DNA of 5,100 nt, from contig CAMDAN010000134.1 in assembly GCA_945888535.1 (NCBI GenBank), positions 1 through 5,100 of the forward strand, in the 5' to 3' direction. The notes under the pieces are model-generated. The model was not told where the DNA came from and searched no databases. It worked only from the letters and a program-made list of their open reading frames with translations. The position numbers were made by a program, and so were the translations under genes. The DNA comes from Bordetella parapertussis (lineage in GTDB: Bacteria > Pseudomonadota > Gammaproteobacteria > Burkholderiales > Burkholderiaceae_C). This document shows positions 1 through 5,100 of this stretch, piece by piece; positions within the stretch are counted from its first letter, which is position 1, and every line of letters starts with the position of its first letter.

Positions 1-752
1 AAGCCAAACTCTTGAAACCCTGGGGAATCAATGAGTGCCGTTTTTTTAGACGCGTCGTGCCAGTAAAGCGTCGTGCTGGTGGTGGTGTGTTTGCCTGAAT
101 TAAGAGCGGTAGAAATTTCTTGAGTTAACACTTGGGCTTGAGGAACGAGGCGGTTAATTAAGGTACTTTTGCCAGCACCTGAAGGACCCAAAATCAAACT
201 GGTTTTTCCTTTGAGTACTTCTTCAATGCTGGGTTGGTTCTCGTTTGAAAAAAGCGCGGTAGTTTTCTTGCTCGGGTCGTCAATCGCTTGCGCTCTTGGC
301 TTTAAGGCCATGGGCAACACGGTATAGCCCATGGCCCGGTAAGGACCAAGGCGCTCCCAGGCGCGCTCGAATAATTGCGAAAGATCTTGTTTGTTTAAAA
401 CGATGATCGCTTGAATTTTTTCAGCTTGAGCTGCAATCAAAGCCCGAGTGAGTTGGCTTTCTGAAAACTCAGGTTCGGCCGCAATCAAAATCAAAACTTG
501 GTCAATATTGGCAGCAAAGAGCTTTGTGCGAATTTCGTCTTGTCGGTAAAACAAATTACGCCGAGGCAACACTTTTTCGATCGTCCCCTCATCTTGGGTA
601 GCCTGCCAAAGTACGTGGTCACCAACCACGGTTTGATTTTTTTTGCCTCTGGGATGGCAAATTAAACGCCGCCCGTCAGGGGTTTCAACCCACACATGCC
701 GGCCATGTCCAGCGATCACCAGGCCCGCTTCCAACGTGCTGTTTTCAGCCAA
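1..752 (-). CDS. rsgA: Ribosome small-subunit-dependent GTPase RsgA, C-terminus cut off by window edge
   Basis: RsgA is a circularly permuted GTPase that acts late in 30S maturation, binding near the decoding centre and hydrolysing GTP to release. About 250 residues are visible, reading without a stop from 752 to base 1. An N-terminal OB-fold (about residues 8-75, with CHPRGKK and VVGDHV) is followed by the GTPase motifs in permuted order: G4 NKQD at 120-123, P-loop GPSGAGKST at 189-197, G2 HTTT at 222-225 and G3 DSPG at 242-245. The roughly 50-residue zinc domain lies outside the window. I chose TTG at 752 because AGAGGG (766-761) sits 8 nt upstream and the resulting N-terminus fits homologues as I remember them. 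The only in-frame ATG, at 791, has no visible Shine-Dalgarno sequence, and an in-frame stop at 797-795 limits the ORF. The TTG start overlaps the dehydratase gene by 8 nt. The family call is certain; the start is not. Confidence 0.95.
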   Translation of the reverse strand, partial: MAENSTLEAGLVIAGHGRHVWVETPDGRRLICHPRGKKNQTVVGDHVLWQATQDEGTIEKVLPRRNLFYRQDEIRTKLFAANIDQVLILIAAEPEFSESQLTRALIAAQAEKIQAIIVLNKQDLSQLFERAWERLGPYRAMGYTVLPMALKPRAQAIDDPSKKTTALFSNENQPSIEEVLKGKTSLILGPSGAGKSTLINRLVPQAQVLTQEISTALNSGKHTTTSTTLYWHDASKKTALIDSPGFQEFG

Positions 753-1074
753 TCGCTTGACCCTCTGGCCCGTTGGGCTGTAGCAAAGCATCTGTCAGTG
801 CAGCACATGAAAAGTCAGTGACTGACACCCCATGGACATCGTGTGTTCTCCAGCGAACACTGCAACTTGAATACCCCAACAACATGTCCGGATGGTGGTC
901 TTGTTGCTCAGCCAAAAAGGCTACGGCATTGGCAAAGGATAGAGTCGCCAAATAGTTTTTAAACCGAAACGTTTTTTCTATCGCGAAAGTTGGTCCATCA
1001 CCGAAAAGCTTCCAACCTTCAAGCTGGGCAAGCTTTCCAATGATTTGTGCGGGCCCCAAGGCTTGGCGAGTCAT
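745..1074 (-). CDS. phhB: 4a-hydroxytetrahydrobiopterin dehydratase (pterin-4a-carbinolamine dehydratase)
   Basis: This 109-residue protein has the normal size for the single-domain PCD/DCoH family. The cytosolic enzyme dehydrates 4a-hydroxytetrahydrobiopterin, recycling the pterin cofactor of aromatic amino acid hydroxylases. The family signature is present: the HHPD block at residues 60-63, then Y68, then WRTHDVHG at 75-82 and D87. H60, H61 and H78 correspond to the catalytic histidines of the family, so it should be active. A conserved GW (20-21) and a Phe-rich strand (KTFRFKNY, 34-41) precede them. The ATG at 1074 lies 4 nt after the protease stop and has no clear Shine-Dalgarno sequence, which suggests translational coupling. 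The 3' end probably overlaps rsgA. No phenylalanine hydroxylase gene is visible in the window, so the hydroxylase partner is unknown. The symbol follows the Pseudomonas phenylalanine hydroxylase system and is given by family only. Confidence 0.93.
   Translation of the reverse strand: MTRQALGPAQIIGKLAQLEGWKLFGDGPTFAIEKTFRFKNYLATLSFANAVAFLAEQQDHHPDMLLGYSSCSVRWRTHDVHGVSVTDFSCAALTDALLQPNGPEGQAIG
761..766 (-). promoter_or_regulatory. Probable ribosome binding site deciding the rsgA TTG start
   Basis: On the minus strand AGAGGG is followed by an 8-nt spacer and then TTG at 752-750. It contains the anti-SD-complementary core GAGG at normal spacing, inside the last codons of the upstream dehydratase gene. 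It is the only good Shine-Dalgarno match I see near the possible rsgA starts. Confidence 0.5.
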
Positions 1075-1078
1075 CGCG

Positions 1079-2362
1079 TTAGGTCGCAGCGGTCATTTGC
1101 ATCCGACCTAAGCGTTCACTAGCCGGCGGGTGCGAGTAGTAAAACTTCACGTAAAGCGGATCCGGTGTCAGCGTGGAAGCGTTGTCTTGGTAAAGCTTCA
1201 GCAAGGCCGACGCTAAATCACCAGCGTTGGTTTTGTCTATTGCGTAGTGGTCTGCTTCAAATTCGTGTTGACGTGAAATTTGTGCAAACAGAGGGCCTAA
1301 AAACCCTGTGAATAGCGGTAAAGCAATAAGAAACAACACCAAAGCCAATGCATCGTTTGCAATGAGCATGTTGGGAGCCACACCTAAGCCGGTATAAAAC
1401 CACGCTTGGGTGCTGAACCATCCTAAAACCGCAAATCCCAGCAGACTCATCACAAATGCAGAAGCCAGTCGTTTCAAAATATGGCGGTGTTTAAAGTGAC
1501 CGATTTCGTGGGCTAAAACGGCGTCTATTTCAGCTGGGCTTAGTCTTTCGAGCAAAGTATCGTAAAAAACAACGCGTTTGGAGGAGCCAAAACCAGTGAA
1601 ATAGGCGTTGGCATGGGCGCTTCGTTTGCTGCCGTCCATCACATAAAAACCCTGGGCCTGGAACCCGCAGCGCTGCATTAACTCTGAAACCCGTAGCTTT
1701 AAAGACTCATCTTTCAGGGGTTCAAATTTATTGAAAAGGGGCGCAATCCAGGTGGGAAACACCCACATGGCTAACGCGTTGAATGCAACCCAAATTCCCC
1801 ACGTCCAGATCCACCACGCGGGGCCGCTCGCTCCCATCATCCAGACGACGAGGCCGGCCAAAGGGGCGCCAATGAGTAAGCCCAAGGCCGTTGATTGGAA
1901 TAGATCTTTGACCCATTGCATTGGGGTGGTTTTATTAAAACAAAAACGTTCCTCAAGAACAAAGGTTCCGTAAAGACCAAAGGGCAAATCGATGAGCCCA
2001 TTGATAACTGTAAAGGCCACCAATAGACTAACTTGCTGAATGAGGCCAGGCGCTATCCAGTGATGTAAGCCTTGGTTAAGCGCAGACAAACCACCTAACA
2101 AAGTCCATCCAAGCACGGTGGCTGCACCCCACGCCAGTTCAAAAAAGCCCAACTGGGTTTTGGCAATGGTGTATTCAGCGGCTTTTTGATGCGCCTCTAA
2201 TGCAATGCTTTCAGAAAACGCCTGGGGAACGGCGCTGCGGTGGCGTGCCACATGCCGAATCTGGCGGCTTGCCAACCAAAATTTCAATAGCAGGTTGGCA
2301 ATCAGAGCGACTGCAAATAAAAGTGTGAAAGCGCCTGAGGGATTGAAGAGTGTGTCGTTCAT
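1079..2362 (-). CDS. M48 family integral-membrane zinc metalloprotease (Ste24/CAAX protease 1-like)
   Basis: The 427-residue protein matches the Ste24-type M48 family in length and layout. I see about seven hydrophobic segments: residues 11-30, 71-94, 107-127, 157-177, 183-206, 299-316 and 337-360. The zinc motif HEIGH is at 285-289, with H285 and H289 as ligands and E286 catalytic. The third ligand is E367 in EFEAD, with D371 conserved. ANAYFTGFG (251-259) and the C-terminal SHPPASERL (410-418) are further family marks. The ERFxFNK motif (138-144) carries Cys141 where I expect Gly. Eukaryotic relatives process prenylated CAAX proteins; bacteria lack that pathway, and the bacterial role is probably membrane proteolysis or quality control (inference). 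I prefer ATG 2362, which gives a short N-terminus before the first membrane segment. ATG 2401 would add 13 residues and overlap the orn start. Neither has a good Shine-Dalgarno sequence. It is the first gene of a probable operon with the dehydratase and rsgA. Confidence 0.94.
   Translation of the reverse strand: MNDTLFNPSGAFTLLFAVALIANLLLKFWLASRQIRHVARHRSAVPQAFSESIALEAHQKAAEYTIAKTQLGFFELAWGAATVLGWTLLGGLSALNQGLHHWIAPGLIQQVSLLVAFTVINGLIDLPFGLYGTFVLEERFCFNKTTPMQWVKDLFQSTALGLLIGAPLAGLVVWMMGASGPAWWIWTWGIWVAFNALAMWVFPTWIAPLFNKFEPLKDESLKLRVSELMQRCGFQAQGFYVMDGSKRSAHANAYFTGFGSSKRVVFYDTLLERLSPAEIDAVLAHEIGHFKHRHILKRLASAFVMSLLGFAVLGWFSTQAWFYTGLGVAPNMLIANDALALVLFLIALPLFTGFLGPLFAQISRQHEFEADHYAIDKTNAGDLASALLKLYQDNASTLTPDPLYVKFYYSHPPASERLGRMQMTAAT
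2295..2323 (+). promoter_or_regulatory. Candidate sigma-70 promoter for orn, inside the protease gene
   Basis: TTGGCA (2295-2300, five of six to TTGACA), a 17-bp spacer and TAAAAG (2318-2323, four of six to TATAAT) point toward orn. Transcription would start near 2330, giving a leader of about 70 nt. The site overlaps codons for the first membrane segment of the protease on the other strand. The -10 match is weak and this was found by eye only. Confidence 0.3.
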
Positions 2363-2399
2363 GAGTCCGTAGTTTAGGCGATCAGCGACAATACCGCCC

Positions 2400-2966
2400 A
2401 TGTCTGAAATAACACCTTACCTTACGAAATCCGATAAAAACTTGGTCTGGCTTGATTGCGAAATGACGGGTCTCAGTCCTGCCATAGACCGGATCATTGA
2501 AATTGCAGTGGTGGTCACCGGCCCGCAATTGGAGTGCCGCACAGACGGCCCTGTTTTTGTGATTCACCAGTCCGATGTGCAACTCGACAAGATGGACGCG
2601 TGGAACAAAGGAACGCACGGGAAAAGTGGTCTTATTGACAAGGTTCGTGCGTCAACGATCACAGAAGAACAAGCACAGGCCGCCATTCTTGATTTCTTAA
2701 GCCAATACGTCCCAGCAGGGAGCTCCCCTATGGCTGGAAATACGATTGGTCAAGACCGCCGTTTTTTGGTTGAATACATGCCTAAGTTAGAGGCTTTTTT
2801 CCATTACCGTAATCTTGATGTGAGCACGCTTAAAGAGCTGTCGCGCCGTTGGCGGCCGGAGGTATACGCCTCATTTAAAAAGCAACAACGCCATACTGCT
2901 TTGGCCGATGTGCATGAGTCAATTGATGAGCTAGAGCACTACCGAACCCACTTTTTGAAGCTGTAG
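2400..2966 (+). CDS. orn: Oligoribonuclease (DEDDh 3'-5' exoribonuclease)
   Basis: Orn degrades very short RNAs (mainly dinucleotides, including pGpG from cyclic di-GMP breakdown) to mononucleotides in the cytoplasm, the last step of RNA turnover. At 188 residues it has the usual length. The DEDDh catalytic set is complete: D19 and E21 in [10 protein letters not shown]119 in [10 protein letters not shown], and H165 and D170 in [10 protein letters not shown]. The spacing matches E. coli Orn with an offset of seven. The conserved blocks [14 protein letters not shown] (65-78) and [15 protein letters not shown] (133-147) are also present. The ATG at 2400 is the first in-frame start and gives the normal N-terminus. 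I see no clear Shine-Dalgarno sequence. The gene is divergent from the M48 protease, with 37 nt between starts, or a 2-nt overlap if the protease uses ATG 2401. No terminator hairpin with a T-run follows the stop, so some read-through into the helicase leader is possible. Confidence 0.98.
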   Translation: MSEITPYLTKSDKNLVWLDCEMTGLSPAIDRIIEIAVVVTGPQLECRTDGPVFVIHQSDVQLDKMDAWNKGTHGKSGLIDKVRASTITEEQAQAAILDFLSQYVPAGSSPMAGNTIGQDRRFLVEYMPKLEAFFHYRNLDVSTLKELSRRWRPEVYASFKKQQRHTALADVHESIDELEHYRTHFLKL

Positions 2967-2992
2967 TTTCTATCGCTGCTATCGGGCAATTA

Positions 2993-3056
2993 GGTAGAAA
3001 CCCGAATCCGTGCCATAATCGGAGGCTTCGCTGATCATGCAAGTGATTTTTCTACC
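2993..3056. repeat. 8-bp inverted repeat flanking the helicase promoter region
   Basis: GGTAGAAA (2993-3000) and its exact reverse complement TTTCTACC (3049-3056) bracket the extended -10 element. The left arm also takes part in a shorter pairing, GTTTCTA (2966-2972) with TAGAAAC (2995-3001), starting at the orn stop. The arms could be an operator or alternative RNA stems, but repeats of this length can arise by chance. Confidence 0.3.
3011..3019 (+). promoter_or_regulatory. Extended -10 promoter upstream of the helicase
   Basis: TGCCATAAT is an extended -10 (TGn) followed by CATAAT, five of six to the sigma-70 consensus. No good -35 lies 16-18 bp upstream (the best is around TTAGGT at 2990-2995), as is usual for extended -10 promoters. 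Transcription would start near 3026 and leave a leader of about 200 nt before the helicase ATG at 3227. It is the best promoter I can see in the window. Confidence 0.5.
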
Positions 3057-3165
3057 GACAGCGAATTTTGTACATCTCCCTTCATTCACCCGGGCCTCGC
3101 TAAATAGGTCCCCAGCGCTGATAGAACTCTTTTCAGAGTCAGAGCAGGTTTCGTTTGATGGTTGA
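3037..3165 (+). CDS. Possible 42-codon leader ORF upstream of the helicase (unrecognised)
   Basis: ATG at 3037 opens a 42-codon frame ending at TGA 3163-3165, wholly inside the orn-helicase gap. A strong GGAGG (3021-3025) lies 11 nt upstream, which is long but possible spacing. I recognise no family, signal peptide or attenuator-like codon run; the product begins MQVIFLPTAN and ends SFDG. Against it, an open frame of this length is common by chance, and if transcription starts near 3026 from the extended -10 the GGAGG would fall just outside the RNA. Translation would then need a transcript from further upstream, such as orn read-through. Low confidence. Confidence 0.2.
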   Translation: MQVIFLPTANFVHLPSFTRASLNRSPALIELFSESEQVSFDG

Positions 3166-3182
3166 TGTTTTTTAACCATTGA
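3155..3182 (+). other. RNA hairpin in the helicase leader (upstream of the two)
   Basis: ATGGTT (3158-3163) pairs with AACCAT (3174-3179) across a 10-nt T-rich loop. Three further pairs (3155-3157 with 3180-3182, two of them G-U) extend it to about 9 bp in RNA. The T-run is in the loop, not after the stem, so it is not an intrinsic terminator. It overlaps the end of the possible leader ORF. Confidence 0.35.
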
Positions 3183-3184
3183 CG

Positions 3185-3210
3185 GAACACCCACTCTTCG
3201 GGTGGTGTTC
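3185..3210 (+). other. RNA hairpin just upstream of the helicase start
   Basis: GAACACC (3185-3191) is the exact reverse complement of GGTGTTC (3204-3210). An alternative fold pairs GAACA/TGTTC, bulges one C, then continues through CCAC/GTGG to a C-TTCG-G or TTC loop. No T-run follows (GCGTGTGAG), so it is not a terminator. It ends 16 nt before ATG 3227, close enough to affect ribosome loading. Confidence 0.5.
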
Positions 3211-3226
3211 GCGTGTGAGTAAAACT

Positions 3227-5098
3227 ATGACTGATACTTTTGAAGTAACGGGCGAATTTGCGCCTGTTGAATCCCATTCTTTGCCTGAATCTAGCGATTC
3301 GGCTCCTGTGAACCAAGAGCCTGAAGCGCCGAACGGCTTTGTTGAACTCGGCCTCGCCCCAGAATTAGTCCGTGCTGTCAAAGACTTGGGTTATACCCAG
3401 CCTACGACCGTTCAATTGAAGGCCATTCCATTAGCGTTGCCCGCTAAAGCGTCAGGTGACAAAGCGGCAAGCTATATCGACTTGATGGTCTCAAGCCAAA
3501 CCGGCAGTGGAAAAACAGCGGCCTTTTTGCTGCCTGTGCTCCATACCTTGTTGGCGCAGTTGGCCCAAGCGGAAGAAGATGAGCGTGCTGAATACGAAAA
3601 ATCGGTCGCTGATGCTGCTGCAAAAGGCGAAGCCCCTCCCAAGCGCTCCAAGCGCAAAGACCCCACTAACCCGCGTAACTTCAAAGCTCCAACGCCTGGT
3701 GCTTTGATTGTTTGCCCAACCCGCGAGTTGGCCCAACAGGTTGCGCATGATGCGATTGATTTGGTTAAGCATTGCCGTGGCCTTCGGGTTGCCAATATTG
3801 TGGGTGGTATGCCTTACCAGCTGCAAATTGCCAAGCTGCAAAACGCCAACTTGGTCGTTGCAACACCAGGCCGCCTGCTTGATCTTCAACGTTCGATGCA
3901 AATCAAACTGGACCAAGTACAGTTTTTGGTGGTGGATGAAGCTGACCGGATGCTTGACTTGGGCTTCTCCGATGACTTGGCTGAAATTAACCAGCTAACG
4001 ATTGGCCGCAAACAAACCATGATGTTTAGCGCGACGTTTGCCCCACGCATTCAGCAATTGGCTGCCCGCGTCATGCGTGAACCGCAGCGTGTCACGATCG
4101 ACAATCCGCAAGAAAAGCACGTCAACATCAAGCAAGTTTTGTTTTGGGCAGATAACGCCCAGCACAAACGCAAATTGTTGGACCACTGGTTGCGCGATAC
4201 CGGCATTAACCAAGCGATTGTCTTTGCCAGTACCCAAATTGAATGCGATGGTTTGGCGAATGATTTGCAGCAAGATGGTTTTGATGCCGTAGCGCTGCAT
4301 GGCGCATTAAGCCAAGGTTTGCGCAATCGGCGTTTGATGGCCTTGCGCCAAGGACAAGTTCAGATTTTGGTGGCGACGGATGTGGCTGCGCGTGGTATCG
4401 ACGTTCCAACCATCACTCACGTTTTTAACTTTGGCTTACCGATGAAAGCCGAAGACTACACCCACCGCATTGGCCGTACCGGTCGCGCTGGGCGTGATGG
4501 CTTGGCGATTACGTTTGCTGAGATGCGCGATCGCCGTAAGATTTTTGATATTGAGGCGTATACCCGCCAACCGATCAAAGCCGAAGTGATTCCTGGGCTA
4601 GAGCCGCAGCAACGCATGCCTGAGTCACGCCCTGGTGCGGGCTTTGGTGGACGTAACGCCGGTGGACGCGATAGCCGTCCTCAAGGGCGTAATTTTGGTG
4701 GTCCCCGTGAAGGTGGATTTGGTGGCGGCAACCGAGGCAACGACCGCGGTGGTGATCGTGGCGGTGCTGATCGCGGTGCATTTGCAGGACGCAGCGAAGG
4801 CTTTAGCTACGAGCGCAAAGGCGGTTTTAACGACCGTTTTAACTCTGGCCCTAAACCCGCACCACGCGGAGATTTCGCGCCTCGTGGAGACTTTGCACCA
4901 CGTGCGGATTTCGCGCCTCGTGGTGATTTTGCTCCCCGTGCTCAGGCACCGCGTGGTGATTTTGGAGCGCCACGTGGAGATTTCGGCGCACGCAAACCTG
5001 CTTTTGGCAAGCCGCCTGGTTTTGCTAAACCCGGCAATGGGGGCAAAGTATTTGTTCCACGAGACGCTAAAAAACGTCCCGCGCGCAACGCAGACTAA
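3227..5098 (+). CDS. DEAD-box ATP-dependent RNA helicase (SrmB/RhlE type) with Arg/Gly-rich tail
   Basis: The 623-residue protein has every DEAD-box motif: Q motif F38 to Q63, I QTGSGKT (91-97), Ia PTRELA (164-169), GG 193-194, Ib TPGRL (213-217), II DEAD (237-240), III SAT (268-270), IV IVFAST (331-336), V ATDVAARGID (383-392) and VI HRIGRTGR (413-420). It should unwind or remodel RNA using ATP, probably in ribosome assembly or mRNA decay. The segment after the core (RQPIKAEVI, 447-455) resembles E. coli SrmB as I remember it, but the family member cannot be fixed by eye, so I give no symbol. An acidic-then-basic insert (about 112-155) separates motifs I and Ia. The tail (about 465-623) is low complexity, with GGR/RGG-like and PRGDF repeats. 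I chose ATG 3227, with GAG (3217-3219) 7 nt upstream; in-frame GTG 3215 and TTG 3179 are alternatives that would run through the leader hairpin. The gene stops two bases before the window edge. Confidence 0.96.
   Translation: MTDTFEVTGEFAPVESHSLPESSDSAPVNQEPEAPNGFVELGLAPELVRAVKDLGYTQPTTVQLKAIPLALPAKASGDKAASYIDLMVSSQTGSGKTAAFLLPVLHTLLAQLAQAEEDERAEYEKSVADAAAKGEAPPKRSKRKDPTNPRNFKAPTPGALIVCPTRELAQQVAHDAIDLVKHCRGLRVANIVGGMPYQLQIAKLQNANLVVATPGRLLDLQRSMQIKLDQVQFLVVDEADRMLDLGFSDDLAEINQLTIGRKQTMMFSATFAPRIQQLAARVMREPQRVTIDNPQEKHVNIKQVLFWADNAQHKRKLLDHWLRDTGINQAIVFASTQIECDGLANDLQQDGFDAVALHGALSQGLRNRRLMALRQGQVQILVATDVAARGIDVPTITHVFNFGLPMKAEDYTHRIGRTGRAGRDGLAITFAEMRDRRKIFDIEAYTRQPIKAEVIPGLEPQQRMPESRPGAGFGGRNAGGRDSRPQGRNFGGPREGGFGGGNRGNDRGGDRGGADRGAFAGRSEGFSYERKGGFNDRFNSGPKPAPRGDFAPRGDFAPRADFAPRGDFAPRAQAPRGDFGAPRGDFGARKPAFGKPPGFAKPGNGGKVFVPRDAKKRPARNAD
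4643..4792 (+). repeat. Gly/Arg-rich low-complexity stretch of the helicase tail
   Basis: Residues 473-522 consist largely of GGR, GGN, RGG and DRGG units, a composition typical of flexible RNA-binding tails on RNA helicases. It is followed by a short less repetitive spacer (523-545) and then the PRGDF repeats. Function as an RNA-binding or condensate-promoting region is inferred from composition. Confidence 0.75.
4862..4984 (+). repeat. PRGDF-type hexapeptide repeats in the helicase tail
   Basis: From residue 546 the protein repeats PRGDFA, PRGDFA, PRADFA, PRGDFA, PRAQA, PRGDFGA and PRGDFG. The DNA unit is about 18 bp, but the codons differ between units (CGC/CGT, GGA/GGT, GAT/GAC, TTC/TTT), so the amino acid pattern is better kept than the DNA. 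The following segment RKPAFGK looks like a decayed unit. Confidence 0.85.
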
Positions 5099-5100
5099 AT

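Noticed and set aside
2402..2480. Promoter for the protease operon on the minus strand within orn
   Set aside because: Only poor matches are visible (for example TTTTAT with a weak -35), too weak to list as a feature.
3034..3051. ATCA-TGCAAG-TGAT followed by a T-run as an intrinsic terminator
   Set aside because: A 4-bp AT-containing stem is too weak to terminate, and it sits just after the best promoter.
3126..3140. Small hairpin ACTCT-TTTC-AGAGT as a terminator for orn
   Set aside because: The stem is only 5 bp, has no T-run after it and lies about 160 nt past the orn stop.
2979..3194. Minus-strand 71-codon ORF spanning the orn-helicase gap
   Set aside because: It starts at GTG with no convincing ribosome binding site, its product shows no recognisable family, and the region has better-supported plus-strand promoter and leader signals.
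3179..3226. N-terminal extension of the helicase from TTG 3179 (or GTG 3215)
   Set aside because: The frame is open only by short chance distance, it runs through the hairpin at 3185-3210, and ATG 3227 with a GAG at 7 nt gives a sensible N-terminus.
3491..3916. Minus-strand and out-of-frame ORFs within the helicase gene, up to 141 codons
   Set aside because: They lie opposite or out of frame with a complete helicase carrying all its motifs, have no recognisable domains, and are explained by the codon bias of the real gene.
4862..4984. CRISPR array or DNA tandem-repeat locus
   Set aside because: The repeats are 18-bp units without unique spacers, in frame within the helicase, and conserved as protein rather than as DNA.

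Overview
The window looks like an ordinary housekeeping segment of a betaproteobacterial chromosome, most likely Burkholderiales. That placement rests on my recollection of protein sequences and of the gene neighbourhood (orn facing a Ste24-like M48 protease, then a pterin dehydratase and rsgA), not on a search. Base composition looks close to 50% GC by eye, which would be low for that order.

Left half, minus strand, reading right to left: an integral-membrane M48 metalloprotease (start at 2362, or 2401), a 4a-hydroxytetrahydrobiopterin dehydratase (1074-745) and the ribosome-assembly GTPase RsgA (from about 752, running off the left edge before its zinc domain). The junctions are a 4-nt gap and a probable 8-nt overlap, so the three genes probably form one translationally coupled operon, although their known functions are unrelated.

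Right half, plus strand: orn (oligoribonuclease, 2400-2966) starts back to back with the protease. A 260-nt intergenic region follows, with a good extended -10 promoter, several inverted repeats and a possible 42-codon leader ORF. The last gene is a large DEAD-box RNA helicase (3227-5098) of SrmB/RhlE type with a charged insert and a long Arg/Gly-rich tail ending in PRGDF-type repeats. It stops two bases before the right edge.

Three of the five genes act in RNA metabolism or ribosome maturation: Orn finishes RNA decay, RsgA matures the 30S subunit, and the helicase probably remodels rRNA or mRNA. I found no mobile element, CRISPR array, tRNA, rRNA or defence system. I do not think the window holds a novel system. 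The points most worth checking are the helicase leader, the helicase repeat tail, the very tight divergent orn/protease start region and a non-consensus cysteine in the protease.
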